This document shows, piece by piece, positions 16,759 to 26,276 of a stretch of 64,000 nucleotides of DNA (within the stretch, counting starts at the first letter, position 1; each line of letters opens with the position of its first letter). The notes under the pieces were generated by a model. It saw only the letters and a list, made by a program, of their open reading frames with translations. It searched no databases and was not told the origin of the DNA. A program made the translations under genes and the position numbers. Origin of the DNA: Bacillota bacterium (GTDB lineage Bacteria; Bacillota; Clostridia; Caldicoprobacterales; DTU083); NCBI GenBank assembly GCA_029549985.1, contig JAKPIB010000022.1:20798-84797 (forward strand). Direction: 5' to 3'.

Positions 16759-17436
16759 TTACTCCTTCCAGTCTATGCCCTCCTTGATTATCCTCATGGG
16801 ATTGCCGACTGCCAGGCAGTTGGGGGGCACATCCTTGTTAACCAGGGTGTTGGCTCCGATCACCGAATTATCGCCGATGGTCACACCCTTGAGTATCGTG
16901 GTATTGCTCCCTATCCACACCCTGTTGCCTATTTTGACCGGCTTGCTCAGCTCATTTGTCGTGCCGTCCGGATAATAGATATGATGGAAATCAGTATCGA
17001 TGATAGTGGTGTTCCAGGATATCGCACATTCCCTGCCTATTTCGATCTCTTTGGAGCAAAATATTATTGAATTGGCAGTAATATATGAATTGTCCCCTAT
17101 CGTCAGCCTGGCATCATTGCCGACCACGATGCCGACCCCGGGGCCAAGCTTCACCTTGCCGGCTGCATGGAAGCAGGCCCCCCTGTACAGGAGCAGGCTG
17201 GCCTTCGCCTTTGACATATCGCCTATATATCTCCCTCCAAGATATAGCCTTTTGTCTATCCTAAGCCTGGCTGAAGGCATCTTGGATATGCTGCTGCCAA
17301 AGTCAGCGAAGATCTTGAACCTGAAAAAGCTTGTGAAGGTATAAAACAGGTTGAGAAAGAGGCTGTATATGAAATTCAGTATGAGCTTCGGATGCAGCCA
17401 CAGCCGCTGCAGCCCCAGTCTGAGCTTTTTGTGCAT
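16759..17436 (-). CDS. Hexapeptide-repeat acyltransferase (LbH fold)
   Basis: 225 residues. The C-terminal ~110 residues carry the imperfect hexapeptide pattern of left-handed beta-helix acetyltransferases (IGDNSYITANSIIF, PVKIGNRVWIGSNTTILKGVTIGDNSVIGANTLV) and the ending PPNCLAVGNPMRII. The N-terminal ~50 residues are hydrophobic and basic (LILNFIYSLFLNLFYTFTSFF), suggesting membrane association. Such enzymes acetylate sugars of capsule or exopolysaccharide precursors. No polysaccharide locus surrounds it, so the acceptor is unknown. It ends four bases from the superoxide reductase terminator and is convergent with that gene. Confidence 0.88.
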   Translation of the reverse strand: MHKKLRLGLQRLWLHPKLILNFIYSLFLNLFYTFTSFFRFKIFADFGSSISKMPSARLRIDKRLYLGGRYIGDMSKAKASLLLYRGACFHAAGKVKLGPGVGIVVGNDARLTIGDNSYITANSIIFCSKEIEIGRECAISWNTTIIDTDFHHIYYPDGTTNELSKPVKIGNRVWIGSNTTILKGVTIGDNSVIGANTLVNKDVPPNCLAVGNPMRIIKEGIDWKE

Positions 17437-17565
17437 TATCTCACCTCAGAGAAACGATTCATCCTCAGTCCATCCATTCCGGGTCATGCCATCATACACA
17501 TTCGACAGCTTGGGACAATGCGGACACAACATCATTATACAATACCTCTGCCGGCTTTGCCATAT

Positions 17566-18738
17566 TTATGAGTCTTCATCCTGTCGGCCCCTCTGATAGA
17601 CCAGGTCTCCGCTGATGTAGACGCGTTCGACCTTGGAATCCATGTCAAGGGGATGGCCGTTCAGTACTACTATATCAGCATCCTTGCCGGCATCCAGGCT
17701 GCCCAGCCTGTCATCAATGCCCAGGATGGATGCCGGGTTTATAGTGATGGCCTTCAGGGCGTCAGGTCCACTCAAGCCCTCCTGATGGGCAATTATCGCT
17801 GACAGTCTCAGGTGCTCTATGGAGTTGTATGGATGATCGGTAATTATGGCTATCATGACTCCCGCCTCTGCTAGCTCGCGGGCTGTATCATAGCTGCGGT
17901 TTTTGAGCTCCATCTTGTCTCTTGGAGTTATCATCGGCCCTATTGCGACCGGGACATTTTTCTCCTTCAGGTAATCCCTGATAAGATACGCTTCCGTTCC
18001 ATGCTCTATCACGATACGGAGGCCAAATTCCTCTGCCAGCCTGATCCCGGTGACGATATCATCGGCCCTGTGAGCATGGACCCTTATGGGGATATCTCCG
18101 TTCAAAGCCAACAAAACAGCCTCCATGTTCAGATCCCTGTATTCAAGCCTGCCCTGCGCCTTGAGCCCTGCATAATCCTGGGCCCGCAAAAACAAGGACC
18201 TGATGAGGGCAGCCGTCCCCATCCTGGTGACCGGCATTTCATTGCCCTGGCTGAACGTCTTTATCGGATTCTCGCCAAGTGCAATCTTAAGCCCCGTAGG
18301 ATCCTTTATTACCATCCGGTCTATTATGCTGCCATGGGTTTTGAGGGCCAGATTGAGCCCGCCTACGGGTATATTGCTCCCGGGCCCGGTCATCACCGTC
18401 GTTATACCATTCCTCAGAGCATCTGCAAAGCCCGGGTCGTTTGGGTTTACTCCGTCCAAAGCCCTAAGGCCCGGCGCCAGGGGCACCGAGGTCTCATTGT
18501 TGTCCTTGCCTATCTCCCCCATCTTTTCCTCAAGGATACCCAGATGAGTATGACAGTCTATCAGGCCCGGCATGACATGCTTCCCCTTCAGATCGATCAT
18601 GTCGGCACCGGGTCCACTCGCAGGTTCGCCCTCTGCCACCTCAAGTATTTTCCCGTTCTCCATCACTATATATCCGGGATCCATGGTACCTGCTGTTATC
18701 CTGTGAAGCACCCCGCCATACAACACGGTATGAGCCAT
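17566..18738 (-). CDS. Metal-dependent amidohydrolase, substrate unknown (copy 1)
   Basis: 390 residues of the cyclic amidohydrolase superfamily. The N-terminal beta domain precedes the metal-binding HxH in PGLIDCHTHLG near residue 64. Other barrel motifs are GITTVMTGPGSNIPVGG, RVHAHRADDI near 217, IVIEHGTEAYLI and MIAIITDHPYN near 295. The C-terminus has the usual GSLDAGKDADIVVLNGHP. A close paralog lies at 60932-62092, with the same order GPGS, HAHRADD, TDHP. The family resembles imidazolonepropionase-like hydrolases, but no pathway neighbours point to a substrate. The 113-base gap upstream holds the terminator of the sugar-binding protein gene. Confidence 0.88.
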   Translation of the reverse strand: MAHTVLYGGVLHRITAGTMDPGYIVMENGKILEVAEGEPASGPGADMIDLKGKHVMPGLIDCHTHLGILEEKMGEIGKDNNETSVPLAPGLRALDGVNPNDPGFADALRNGITTVMTGPGSNIPVGGLNLALKTHGSIIDRMVIKDPTGLKIALGENPIKTFSQGNEMPVTRMGTAALIRSLFLRAQDYAGLKAQGRLEYRDLNMEAVLLALNGDIPIRVHAHRADDIVTGIRLAEEFGLRIVIEHGTEAYLIRDYLKEKNVPVAIGPMITPRDKMELKNRSYDTARELAEAGVMIAIITDHPYNSIEHLRLSAIIAHQEGLSGPDALKAITINPASILGIDDRLGSLDAGKDADIVVLNGHPLDMDSKVERVYISGDLVYQRGRQDEDS

Positions 18739-18807
18739 ATTAAATCCATCTCTCCTGCTGCGTTTGATGTTTTCTATATTTTAGCCAAAAGCCTGCAGTA
18801 AAAAAAC

Positions 18808-18841
18808 AAAAAAATAGCCCGGTGTGTTGTATACCGGGCTA
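18808..18841 (-). terminator. Terminator of the sugar-binding protein gene
   Basis: Minus strand TAGCCCGGT pairs with ACCGGGCTA (9 bp), with a 9-base loop, then seven T residues. It closes the transport locus. Confidence 0.92.
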
Positions 18842-18851
18842 AGGTGGTTAA

Positions 18852-20234
18852 TTAGTCGTTTTTAAGGAAGTCGTCGAGTGCCTGCTGCAGGGTATCGAAG
18901 TACTCGTCGATTATCTCAGCAACGGTCTTGTCGCCCTTCAGCAAGGAATCCTGCGGACCCCACCAGGTCTCTACAGCTGCCTTTACAGAACCCCAGAGGC
19001 CAACGCTTACATATGCATTGTTGTCATACATGTACTCGAGTACATCGAAGTAAGCATCGTCACGTGCTCTGTCTTCATGAGCTTCCTTCCAGGAATCAGG
19101 ATCGTCTTCGGGGAAGGGCTCTGTCCACTTGTTCCAGATGAACGCTACATCTTCAGGCTTGTTGACGTTCATGGGTATGGTCTGGAAGTTGTGGCCTGTG
19201 ATATAAGCCTTGTAGGACTGCTCGGGATCATCGGGACCGATCGGGGGCAGTACGATGCTGTAGTCGTCTTCCATGTTTTCCCTGAAGCTGTCAACTTTCC
19301 AGTACTGATACCAGAACATTCCTACGTGTCCCTGCTCGAACATGGTTGCAGCTATATCCCACGGAGGATTGTCGCCATAGAGATATTTGCTGTATACAAC
19401 CTTGTCGGTATTGCAGAGGTTCCAGTAGTAGTTGAGTGCGTTTACAACCTTCTGGTCTCTCAGGTTGAGGGTAGCTTTGCCATCAGCATAGGATGCCATT
19501 GTGCCGCCGTTGGAGTAAACCATGGACAGATCCAAGTCCATACCGGCAAGGCCCCACTGGTCGATAACGCCGTCATTGTCGGTATCCTTTGTCAATGCTT
19601 TTGCATACTCTCTCATCTTATCCCAGGTCCATTCCTTGGTCTTCATGAGCTCGTTGGGATAGGTGAGACCTGCTTCGTCGAATATTCTCTTGTTGAAGAA
19701 GACCATGCCCCTGGGCCACCATTTACCGGTTGCCATGCCGTATACTTTTCCATCGATGGTCGTGGATTCAACAGTCAGGGGATCCCATTTCTCTTCACTG
19801 AAATCGAACCACTGATCGAGAGCCTGGACTTCGTTCAGTTTGTAGTGCTGCATGAGCCAGTTGTCTTCAATGGTAGCGATATCAGCGAAGGGGGTACCGC
19901 TCATTACAGAGGATGAATATGTCTCGTTGACATTTTCCCATTCAAGGATGACATACTCAAATGTGAAGTTGTACTTCTCCTCCATCTCGGCTCTGCGCTG
20001 TACCTGACGGTCGCCGCCAGGTGTACCGCCCTGGGGAGTCATATCCCACCAAGCAGCTACCTTGATGATCCTGCCGCCCAGATCCCTAACTTCTTCGGGA
20101 GTGGGTGAAGGCTCATCAGAAGGCTCAGGAGACGGTGAGTTCTCAACTGCAGGCTTGTTGCAGCTTACTGCCAGTGCAGCAACCAGAACAACAACCATGG
20201 TTAAGGTCAGTAATCTCTTAAGACCTTTTGACAT
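18852..20234 (-). CDS. Extracellular solute-binding lipoprotein, family 1 (carbohydrate ABC)
   Basis: 460 residues from ATG 20234, nine bases after AGGAGG. The lipoprotein signal LTLTMVVVLVAALAVSC ends at a cysteine near residue 24 and is followed by a Ser/Pro/Glu-rich linker. The mature part looks like a family 1 sugar-binding protein: IKVAAWWDMTPQGG, GKVYGMATGKWWPRGMVFFN and KAYITGHNFQTIPMNVNKPE. The C-terminal ~100 residues carry the WNKWTEPFPEDDPDSW segment. It has its own sigma-A promoter with a 120-base leader and its own terminator, although it sits just after the GNAT and permease genes of the same locus. It presumably feeds the permeases at 21.6-23.6 kb. Confidence 0.9.
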   Translation of the reverse strand: MSKGLKRLLTLTMVVVLVAALAVSCNKPAVENSPSPEPSDEPSPTPEEVRDLGGRIIKVAAWWDMTPQGGTPGGDRQVQRRAEMEEKYNFTFEYVILEWENVNETYSSSVMSGTPFADIATIEDNWLMQHYKLNEVQALDQWFDFSEEKWDPLTVESTTIDGKVYGMATGKWWPRGMVFFNKRIFDEAGLTYPNELMKTKEWTWDKMREYAKALTKDTDNDGVIDQWGLAGMDLDLSMVYSNGGTMASYADGKATLNLRDQKVVNALNYYWNLCNTDKVVYSKYLYGDNPPWDIAATMFEQGHVGMFWYQYWKVDSFRENMEDDYSIVLPPIGPDDPEQSYKAYITGHNFQTIPMNVNKPEDVAFIWNKWTEPFPEDDPDSWKEAHEDRARDDAYFDVLEYMYDNNAYVSVGLWGSVKAAVETWWGPQDSLLKGDKTVAEIIDEYFDTLQQALDDFLKND

Positions 20235-20273
20235 AACAGAATACCTCCTATATTGTGTGATTGTTTTATTAAA

Positions 20274-20285
20274 ACCCATATGGGT
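20274..20285. promoter_or_regulatory. Palindrome in the leader of the sugar-binding protein gene
   Basis: ACCCATATGGGT, a perfect 12-bp palindrome about 70 bases downstream of the predicted start of transcription; a possible operator or small hairpin. Confidence 0.3.
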
Positions 20286-20361
20286 CTTAAACTGTGCTTT
20301 AAGCTTTTTCGCAGCTGTCATACATATTGTACAAATATACAGCCGGTATTTATGCAATTTG

Positions 20362-20390
20362 ATTGTATCATATAGGTTAGTTCAAGTCAA
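20362..20390 (-). promoter_or_regulatory. Sigma-A promoter of the sugar-binding protein gene
   Basis: Minus strand TTGACT, a 17-base spacer, TACAAT. The leader to the ATG at 20234 is about 120 bases. Confidence 0.8.
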
Positions 20391-20414
20391 TATACCGAAA
20401 TATAGTGTATAGTT

Positions 20415-21605
20415 CTAAAATCTATCATTTATATACAGTTTCTTACGCGGGAACAGCCCTTCAAGCACATCCGCCTTGCCATTGATCTCGATCCTGCCTG
20501 CCTCCTTAAGCTGGGCGGGAGTCGCAAAGCCTGTTACAAGAGGCCCCAGGTCCTTGATGCCGCATACCAGGTCAGCCTCCCTGTCGGTCGTCTTGACTTC
20601 GACTTCTCCCTTGTCCCAGGATACACAGTATCTTGCGGTATTGGCATCCAGGATGGCATCAGCAGCTTGTATGACAACACTGCCGCTGCCCTGAGGAGGG
20701 CTTATGAGCTCCAGGGCCCGACGGGCATTCACCACCCTGTTCATGCCGTTGGTCATGATCTCCTGCCCGATATCGTAAGGCTCGGGGAAGTAGGAAAGCA
20801 GGTCGAAAAACGAGGGACATTCCCATATCAGGTTGGAAAACTGTGCGGACAGGCCCCTGACAAAGGCCATGATCCCCTCAAAGGCCTGGGTATCAAGCCA
20901 TACAAGCTCCTCTGCGATCAGGTCATATCCATATTCCGAGGTTTTCCTGATCCTGTGCTTCAGGTATCCTCGCAGAACATCGTCCTGGTTGTACCATAGG
21001 TAGATGTATACGTTATCCTTATAGGGGTCGGCTGAGAAGAACCTCTTCCACCGGTACTCATCCCGGACTACCGCCAGGTTCTTGTCTTTTATGAAATCCC
21101 CATAGACCGAAACAAGGGGCTGGCAGTCCATATCCTTTGTATACAGGCGGACGCTCCCGGTCTGACTGAAATGAGCCAGGCTCGAAAGCGGGATGGAGTA
21201 CCTGGTCCGGGTCATGTTGAGCTCATAGCCGAACCGGCGGTAAAAGGGATGGGAAAAGGGATAAAGGTAGGAAAATACATATCCCTCGTCATACATCTCC
21301 TGCATGCAGTACTGGAATATACTGCGAACGCCCCCCTTTTTCCGGTCTTCCGGATGAGTGGCTACCCCGCCTATGCCGCCCATGGCTACCATATGCCCGT
21401 CATACATGACGGTGTAAGGCAGCAGCTCAAGGCAGGAGCACATCTTGCCCCTATCATCAAAAGCCGCCCTGGTGGTCTCATAACCCTTACAATACTCTTC
21501 AGGGTTGGTTACGGCACCTGAAAAGTCTTCCTCCAAAAGGAAGGCCAGGTTTTGTATCTTGCGGGCTGTTATCTTCTCTTCTGGCTTGATCGGTCTGACT
21601 GTCAT
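20415..21605 (-). CDS. GNAT acetyltransferase with C-terminal SCP2-like domain (Eis-type)
   Basis: 396 residues. The N-terminal GNAT fold has the acetyl-CoA loop region MGGIGGVATHPEDRKKGGVRSIF near residues 75-97, followed by YPFSHPFYRRFGYE, a phrase typical of Eis-like enzymes. A second GNAT-like half and a C-terminal SCP2-type domain (~300-396, CVSWDKGEVEVKTTDREADLV) complete the Eis layout. These enzymes acetylate amines on small molecules or proteins; the substrate is unknown here. It starts 15 bases after the stop of the permease gene, so it is the last gene of the long transport operon, an unusual place for such an enzyme. Confidence 0.85.
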   Translation of the reverse strand: MTVRPIKPEEKITARKIQNLAFLLEEDFSGAVTNPEEYCKGYETTRAAFDDRGKMCSCLELLPYTVMYDGHMVAMGGIGGVATHPEDRKKGGVRSIFQYCMQEMYDEGYVFSYLYPFSHPFYRRFGYELNMTRTRYSIPLSSLAHFSQTGSVRLYTKDMDCQPLVSVYGDFIKDKNLAVVRDEYRWKRFFSADPYKDNVYIYLWYNQDDVLRGYLKHRIRKTSEYGYDLIAEELVWLDTQAFEGIMAFVRGLSAQFSNLIWECPSFFDLLSYFPEPYDIGQEIMTNGMNRVVNARRALELISPPQGSGSVVIQAADAILDANTARYCVSWDKGEVEVKTTDREADLVCGIKDLGPLVTGFATPAQLKEAGRIEINGKADVLEGLFPRKKLYINDRF

Positions 21606-21620
21606 AGCCGGCCCTTTCCA

Positions 21621-22619
21621 TCAACCTACTATACCGGTCCGCTCGATGCTTTCCACAAAGTACCTCTGGGCTACGAGGTAAACGAGCAGGAGCGGCAGTA
21701 TTACGAGCAGGCTTGCTGTATTGATATACATGGAGCTAAGCACCGGAGAGAGATATACAGTTGTCGCACTTCCTCTTAGATTGGTCAGATGCAGGGCTAT
21801 AGCGTGCGAAACTCCTGACAGGGCGTTGGACAGCACCCTGAGACCTCCGGACAGGAAGAGGGAGGAGTAGAATGAGTCAGTCCACTGCCATACGAAGGAG
21901 AACAGGAATACCGTCAGCATAGCCGGCACCGCACTTGGCAGCATGATCTTGTAAAAGGTCCTGAAAAGGCCTGCTCCGTCAACATAGGCTGCCTCCTCAA
22001 GCTCCTTGGGCATGCCCCTGAAGAATTGGCGGATTATATAGATATACAATCCGTTTTTGAGCCCCATGCCGGTCGCGGACATGAGGACGAACGGGGCATA
22101 TCCACCGAGCAACTTGAGCGGTTTGCCCAGGATCAGCTTGAAAATGCCAAGTATGTCGAAATCCTTGAAATGCAGGTACAGGGGTATCATTATGGTCTGG
22201 GGGGGTACGATCAGGGTGATGATGACCAATGCGAACAAGAGTCCCCTGCCCTTGAATTTGAACCTGGCGAACCCATAGCCGATTATGGTGCAGGACACAA
22301 GCTGCATTATGCTGGTGAACAATGAGAGCTTAAGGGTGTTCCAGAAGGCTTCCGGATACTTCATAGCTGTAATTACTGTCTTGTAATTATCCAGGGTAGG
22401 ATTCTTAGCGATATACTTGACCGATATATCATAAAGGTCCTGCTCAGACATCACTGAAACGAGGAATTTGACCATGGTGGGGTATAATATCAGGAAGCAG
22501 ATACCGATTATTATGACCCCCCTGACGATCGACCATCCAAGTCTGCCCAGAGTATAGCCGGTCAGCCTGTGGTGGCCAAATAGCTTTATGTTGGTTATCT
22601 TTTCTAACATGGCATTCAT
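21621..22619 (-). CDS. Carbohydrate ABC permease, MalG-type
   Basis: 332 residues with six predicted membrane helices, the first at about 28-50. The binding-protein-dependent transport signature (EAA loop) reads PKELEEAAYVDGAGLFRTFYKIMLP near residues 215-240, where the ATPase would dock. It is the second of a permease pair, starting 51 bases after the MalF-type gene, and GGAGG precedes its ATG. A MalG-type subunit normally lines the pore with its MalF partner and an ATPase dimer; no ATPase gene is present. Confidence 0.93.
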   Translation of the reverse strand: MNAMLEKITNIKLFGHHRLTGYTLGRLGWSIVRGVIIIGICFLILYPTMVKFLVSVMSEQDLYDISVKYIAKNPTLDNYKTVITAMKYPEAFWNTLKLSLFTSIMQLVSCTIIGYGFARFKFKGRGLLFALVIITLIVPPQTIMIPLYLHFKDFDILGIFKLILGKPLKLLGGYAPFVLMSATGMGLKNGLYIYIIRQFFRGMPKELEEAAYVDGAGLFRTFYKIMLPSAVPAMLTVFLFSFVWQWTDSFYSSLFLSGGLRVLSNALSGVSHAIALHLTNLRGSATTVYLSPVLSSMYINTASLLVILPLLLVYLVAQRYFVESIERTGIVG

Positions 22620-22670
22620 AACATACCTCCAAATTATCAGTTATCCGGCCTTTAATGCAGACTTCATGGT

Positions 22671-23603
22671 TTATTCCTGATAGAACACCAGCCTGGATAT
22701 GATACCGGTTATGATCGCTACTACCAGCATTATGGCTACGAAGTAGATCCAGGCCATGGCCGAGCTCAGGCCATATTTGGCATTCCTGAAGGCCTCGTCC
22801 CTGATGATCGTCATTACAACGCTGTTGGAGTTGGTAAGCGTATCGATAACTGTATATACTGTATTGACCAGGATGAGCGGGCTTACCATCGGGAAGGTGA
22901 TCTTCCAGAAGTTTTCCCAGCCTGTGGCGCCCTCGATGTTCGATGCTTCAAACAGGGAGGGTGAGATGGATTGCAGGCCGGCAAGGAATACCAGTATCTG
23001 GACGCCCGATGCTGAAACGATCTCGTATATGCGGTTTACCGCGCTCACGATGAAGTCTACGAACCTGGTATCCAGCCTGGTGGACAGCAGCACTCTTGCC
23101 AGCGCTACAGCCTGAAATGAGCCTTCCTGGGCGTCTGTCTGGGTAAGCCCCATTGAGGACTGAAGCAAGTCCCCGCTGTCAACCGCGATGATAACACCTG
23201 ACATCAGGATGACCGGCAGGAAGAATATCGCCCTGGCAACGGAGCGACCCCTGAACTTCTGGTTGAGCAGGTTTGCGGCAAAAAAGCTGAAGATAACAAC
23301 CAAAAGGACCTGTGTCGCCATAGCAGCCAAGCCTTCGCCGATCAGGGTCATAAAGCTCTTGCCCTCATTCGCTGTGGAAACATACTGAAGCAATGCGGTC
23401 TTGTAATAGTTGATTCCGTTAGGGCGCAAGGTGTAGCCGCCTTCAACGACTTCGATCACGTTCAGGCTGAATATGAAGGATTGTATCATAGGAAAGAGGA
23501 AGAATGTAAGCAGTCCTATGATAAAAGGAAGCACGAACACATATCCCATCATGGCCTTTTTTTCCTCAAGGCCCATCCTGCGCTTTTTCCTTTTAGCCGC
23601 CAT
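22671..23603 (-). CDS. Carbohydrate ABC permease, MalF-type
   Basis: 310 residues with a basic N-terminus (MAAKRKKRRMGLEEKK) and six predicted membrane helices starting at about residue 20. The EAA loop reads SPSLFEASNIEGATGWENFWKITFP near residues 212-236. The segment after the first helix is long and presumably outside (~45-90). Its ATG is one base after the DUF5696 stop, which implies coupled translation. It pairs with the MalG-type permease downstream. Confidence 0.92.
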   Translation of the reverse strand: MAAKRKKRRMGLEEKKAMMGYVFVLPFIIGLLTFFLFPMIQSFIFSLNVIEVVEGGYTLRPNGINYYKTALLQYVSTANEGKSFMTLIGEGLAAMATQVLLVVIFSFFAANLLNQKFRGRSVARAIFFLPVILMSGVIIAVDSGDLLQSSMGLTQTDAQEGSFQAVALARVLLSTRLDTRFVDFIVSAVNRIYEIVSASGVQILVFLAGLQSISPSLFEASNIEGATGWENFWKITFPMVSPLILVNTVYTVIDTLTNSNSVVMTIIRDEAFRNAKYGLSSAMAWIYFVAIMLVVAIITGIISRLVFYQE

Positions 23604-23604
23604 A

Positions 23605-26259
23605 TCACTTGCCCTCCTTTACTACCTTGAAGCTTTGAGCTTCTATAGTTACGCCGTCAATGGTCACCGGCCGCCTGTTATAGTTGACGATTATCTCTCT
23701 GCCGTTTTCGTAGGTCGTCTTGTAAACATCATGCTGGAGTCTCTCATGGCCGACCATAAACATGCCCTGTACCGGCCCCAGGGCCTCCATGGCCTGTTCA
23801 TAGAAGGTGAGGGCATCCTCCATCCAAACCTTGTAGTTGTTGGAGTAATAGTGGTCATAGAGGGTCTCCTTGACTACGGAGTTTTCCTTGTGGATGAAGC
23901 TGAAATACACTCCAGAACCGGTCTCTATGGCTTTCAGGAAAGCTGTCCTATACTCAGGAGACATATTGATAGGTTCACTTGCATAATCGATGTAGCCTCT
24001 GATCGCCATCTGGAAGAAGGGTATGCTTTCATCGGTCAGATGGAACCTGTTCGATTCATCAGGGATGTTGAGCACATGGTTGGTATAGGGCAAGGCATAT
24101 GAGTTGCCGCCATCCACCATGAGGTTCTTGCCTGCATCCCGTAACTTTTTCATCTGCTCTGCGAGCGTATCTGCAGCTTCCTGTCTGTCATAAAGCTCAT
24201 TTTTCCTGAAGTTGGAATTTACATCGATAGCCGCATCATTGAGCGAAATGCCCGTGATGCCGAGCTTGTTCATGCTCTTCAGCATACCGTCCACTATATT
24301 GACGATCTTGGCCGGGCTTATGATATACAGCAGGCCTCTCGTCCTGTCTTCACGGTTGGTTGCGATGTTGAACCTGAAGATCGAGGCTACCAGCTTGGTT
24401 ATATACCTGGATGCATGGGCCCTGGGATTGAACCCGTCAAACCAGGTGTCCTTGTATGCATATACGATCCCGAAATCAGGATAGTATTCATAACCCATCT
24501 CTTCCAAATAGGACTGGAGCGCTTTGAAGCCCTTGCTGCCGCCAAGCTTTGACATGAGCTTGATGGTCTGGGGTATGGTATGGTCTACCCCGCCGTTGGC
24601 CCAGCCCTTGTACCTGAGCACTATGTTGTCGACACCGCCGTCGTTGAGCTCCTTCATTATCTCTACTGCCTGTTCATAGGTGGTGAGCGGCTCGACAGTA
24701 TTTACCGGTATGCCCAGGATGGAGCGTACCTTATTGATAGCACCTATTATCTCGAGGTAGAAGGGCACCTTCCCGTCCTGTTCCTGCCTTGAAAGCCCGT
24801 ATTTTTCAGCCAGATAGCTGCGGTAATACGCGGCCATGCCTGCATAGTCGGCTTCCTTGCCGTCCAGGAAGGCATACCTCAGCTGGATGCCGCTGTTGAA
24901 GGTCCTGGGCTGATAAACGCTTATGATGCTGAGTCCGGAATAATCGCTTATATCCAGCTCATCCCGGGGTATCAGGGTGAAGCTTGAATACACATAGTTG
25001 AAGGAGGTCTGCCTGCCGCTGATGTCAGCCTTGACTGCCGCCATGGCATCGCCTCTTTCTATGATGCAGAAGAAGGCTTCATTCTCGGTTTTGAGGCCGT
25101 ACACCGGCAGGTATGCCTGCTCGATGACCGTGGATCTTTCAACCAGCGGTATCGAACGGTCCAGGCCATATACATCGATCGAATAGCTCGATGCATACAG
25201 CTTGTTGTTGTTGAGGTATATAAGGGAGCCGGACCCGTCGGGGACCAGCATGTACCCCTGCTCCTGGGTGCCTGCTGCACCGAAGAAGGGGAGCACATCG
25301 ATGCTCGCGATCGGGTAGGTCTCGTGATATTCGATCTCCCTGGTGGGTATGCTTACGACCAGGTTGTCGTCATCCAGCCTGTACTCAAGGGGTATGAAGA
25401 AGACATCCAGGTTGCCCTCCTCCGGAGGCACATTGTTGGCTATATGGTCTTCGTTCTTGTCATCCATGGTGTATCCAGCGGAAACGACGATCTCTTCAAG
25501 CTGCCTTAATCTGAACTCCTGGATGACCGCTGAAATGACATATATATCGCCCTCTGCCAGGCTGGGATACTGCTCTTTCTGGGCTGCCGTAGCCTTTTCA
25601 TAAGTGAGCAGGGAATAATATCTGAGCAGGGTTTTCGCCTGAGACTCAGAAATATTGGCGATGATCTTCTCTTCCATCCTGGCCTTGCTTATGACCTTGG
25701 GCAGGGTGTATATGGTCTCTTCCTCGCCTACGCGGTACTCTATCCGGGCCCCGTTTTCGATCTTCTTTATCTCAAACTGTCCAAGCTTCACCGAATCGGG
25801 ATAGCTGTAATAGATGCTTGGCTGGGAGGCCGGAGTATAGTACACTACGCGAAGCTGGGAGTTCATCAGGTTCTTATATGCCGGTGAGGCCTTTGGATCC
25901 GAATTGCGGCCTCTTGGGTTGGTATACCATATCTTGCCGGTCTTTTTTACCTTGACAGCCGCTTCAGCTGTTTCCCTGCTGATATATAGCTCAAGCTTGC
26001 TGTTTTCAGCTATTTTCTCCATTGACTCTATGCCCGGCTCTGCCGGGAGATTCCCCGGTTCCTCCTCTTCTTCTTCGGTACCGGGCTCCTCTGACGACTC
26101 GTCAGTGTTTTCTCCAACTTCAGCCTCGTTGGTATCAGCGGGCGCTGTCTGCTCCTGGTCCGTGTCCTGGCCGCCAACAGGCTCCATATAGGCAACCGAA
26201 CCGGATAAAAGGAGAGTGATGGCGAGTGTCAGAACTATGATTTTCCTGATTATTTTCAT
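23605..26259 (-). CDS. Secreted DUF5696 domain protein, glycosidase-like layout
   Basis: 884 residues. A signal peptide (~1-25) is followed by an acidic low-complexity linker (~28-75, EEEEEEPGNLPAEPG). Next comes a large beta-rich region (~80-500), then an alternating alpha-beta region (~510-790) with PDFGIVYAYKDTWFD, LGITGISLNDAAIDV and GKNLMVDGGNSYALPY. The C-terminus is a short beta domain (VYKTTYENGREIIVNYNRRP). That order of beta-supersandwich, barrel and small beta domain resembles retaining or inverting glycoside hydrolases, so I suspect a sugar-binding or sugar-cleaving role outside the cell. DUF5696 itself has no established function. It lies between the YIP1 and permease genes. Confidence 0.75.
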   Translation of the reverse strand: MKIIRKIIVLTLAITLLLSGSVAYMEPVGGQDTDQEQTAPADTNEAEVGENTDESSEEPGTEEEEEEPGNLPAEPGIESMEKIAENSKLELYISRETAEAAVKVKKTGKIWYTNPRGRNSDPKASPAYKNLMNSQLRVVYYTPASQPSIYYSYPDSVKLGQFEIKKIENGARIEYRVGEEETIYTLPKVISKARMEEKIIANISESQAKTLLRYYSLLTYEKATAAQKEQYPSLAEGDIYVISAVIQEFRLRQLEEIVVSAGYTMDDKNEDHIANNVPPEEGNLDVFFIPLEYRLDDDNLVVSIPTREIEYHETYPIASIDVLPFFGAAGTQEQGYMLVPDGSGSLIYLNNNKLYASSYSIDVYGLDRSIPLVERSTVIEQAYLPVYGLKTENEAFFCIIERGDAMAAVKADISGRQTSFNYVYSSFTLIPRDELDISDYSGLSIISVYQPRTFNSGIQLRYAFLDGKEADYAGMAAYYRSYLAEKYGLSRQEQDGKVPFYLEIIGAINKVRSILGIPVNTVEPLTTYEQAVEIMKELNDGGVDNIVLRYKGWANGGVDHTIPQTIKLMSKLGGSKGFKALQSYLEEMGYEYYPDFGIVYAYKDTWFDGFNPRAHASRYITKLVASIFRFNIATNREDRTRGLLYIISPAKIVNIVDGMLKSMNKLGITGISLNDAAIDVNSNFRKNELYDRQEAADTLAEQMKKLRDAGKNLMVDGGNSYALPYTNHVLNIPDESNRFHLTDESIPFFQMAIRGYIDYASEPINMSPEYRTAFLKAIETGSGVYFSFIHKENSVVKETLYDHYYSNNYKVWMEDALTFYEQAMEALGPVQGMFMVGHERLQHDVYKTTYENGREIIVNYNRRPVTIDGVTIEAQSFKVVKEGK

Positions 26260-26276
26260 TTCTGCTCAACCCTCCT

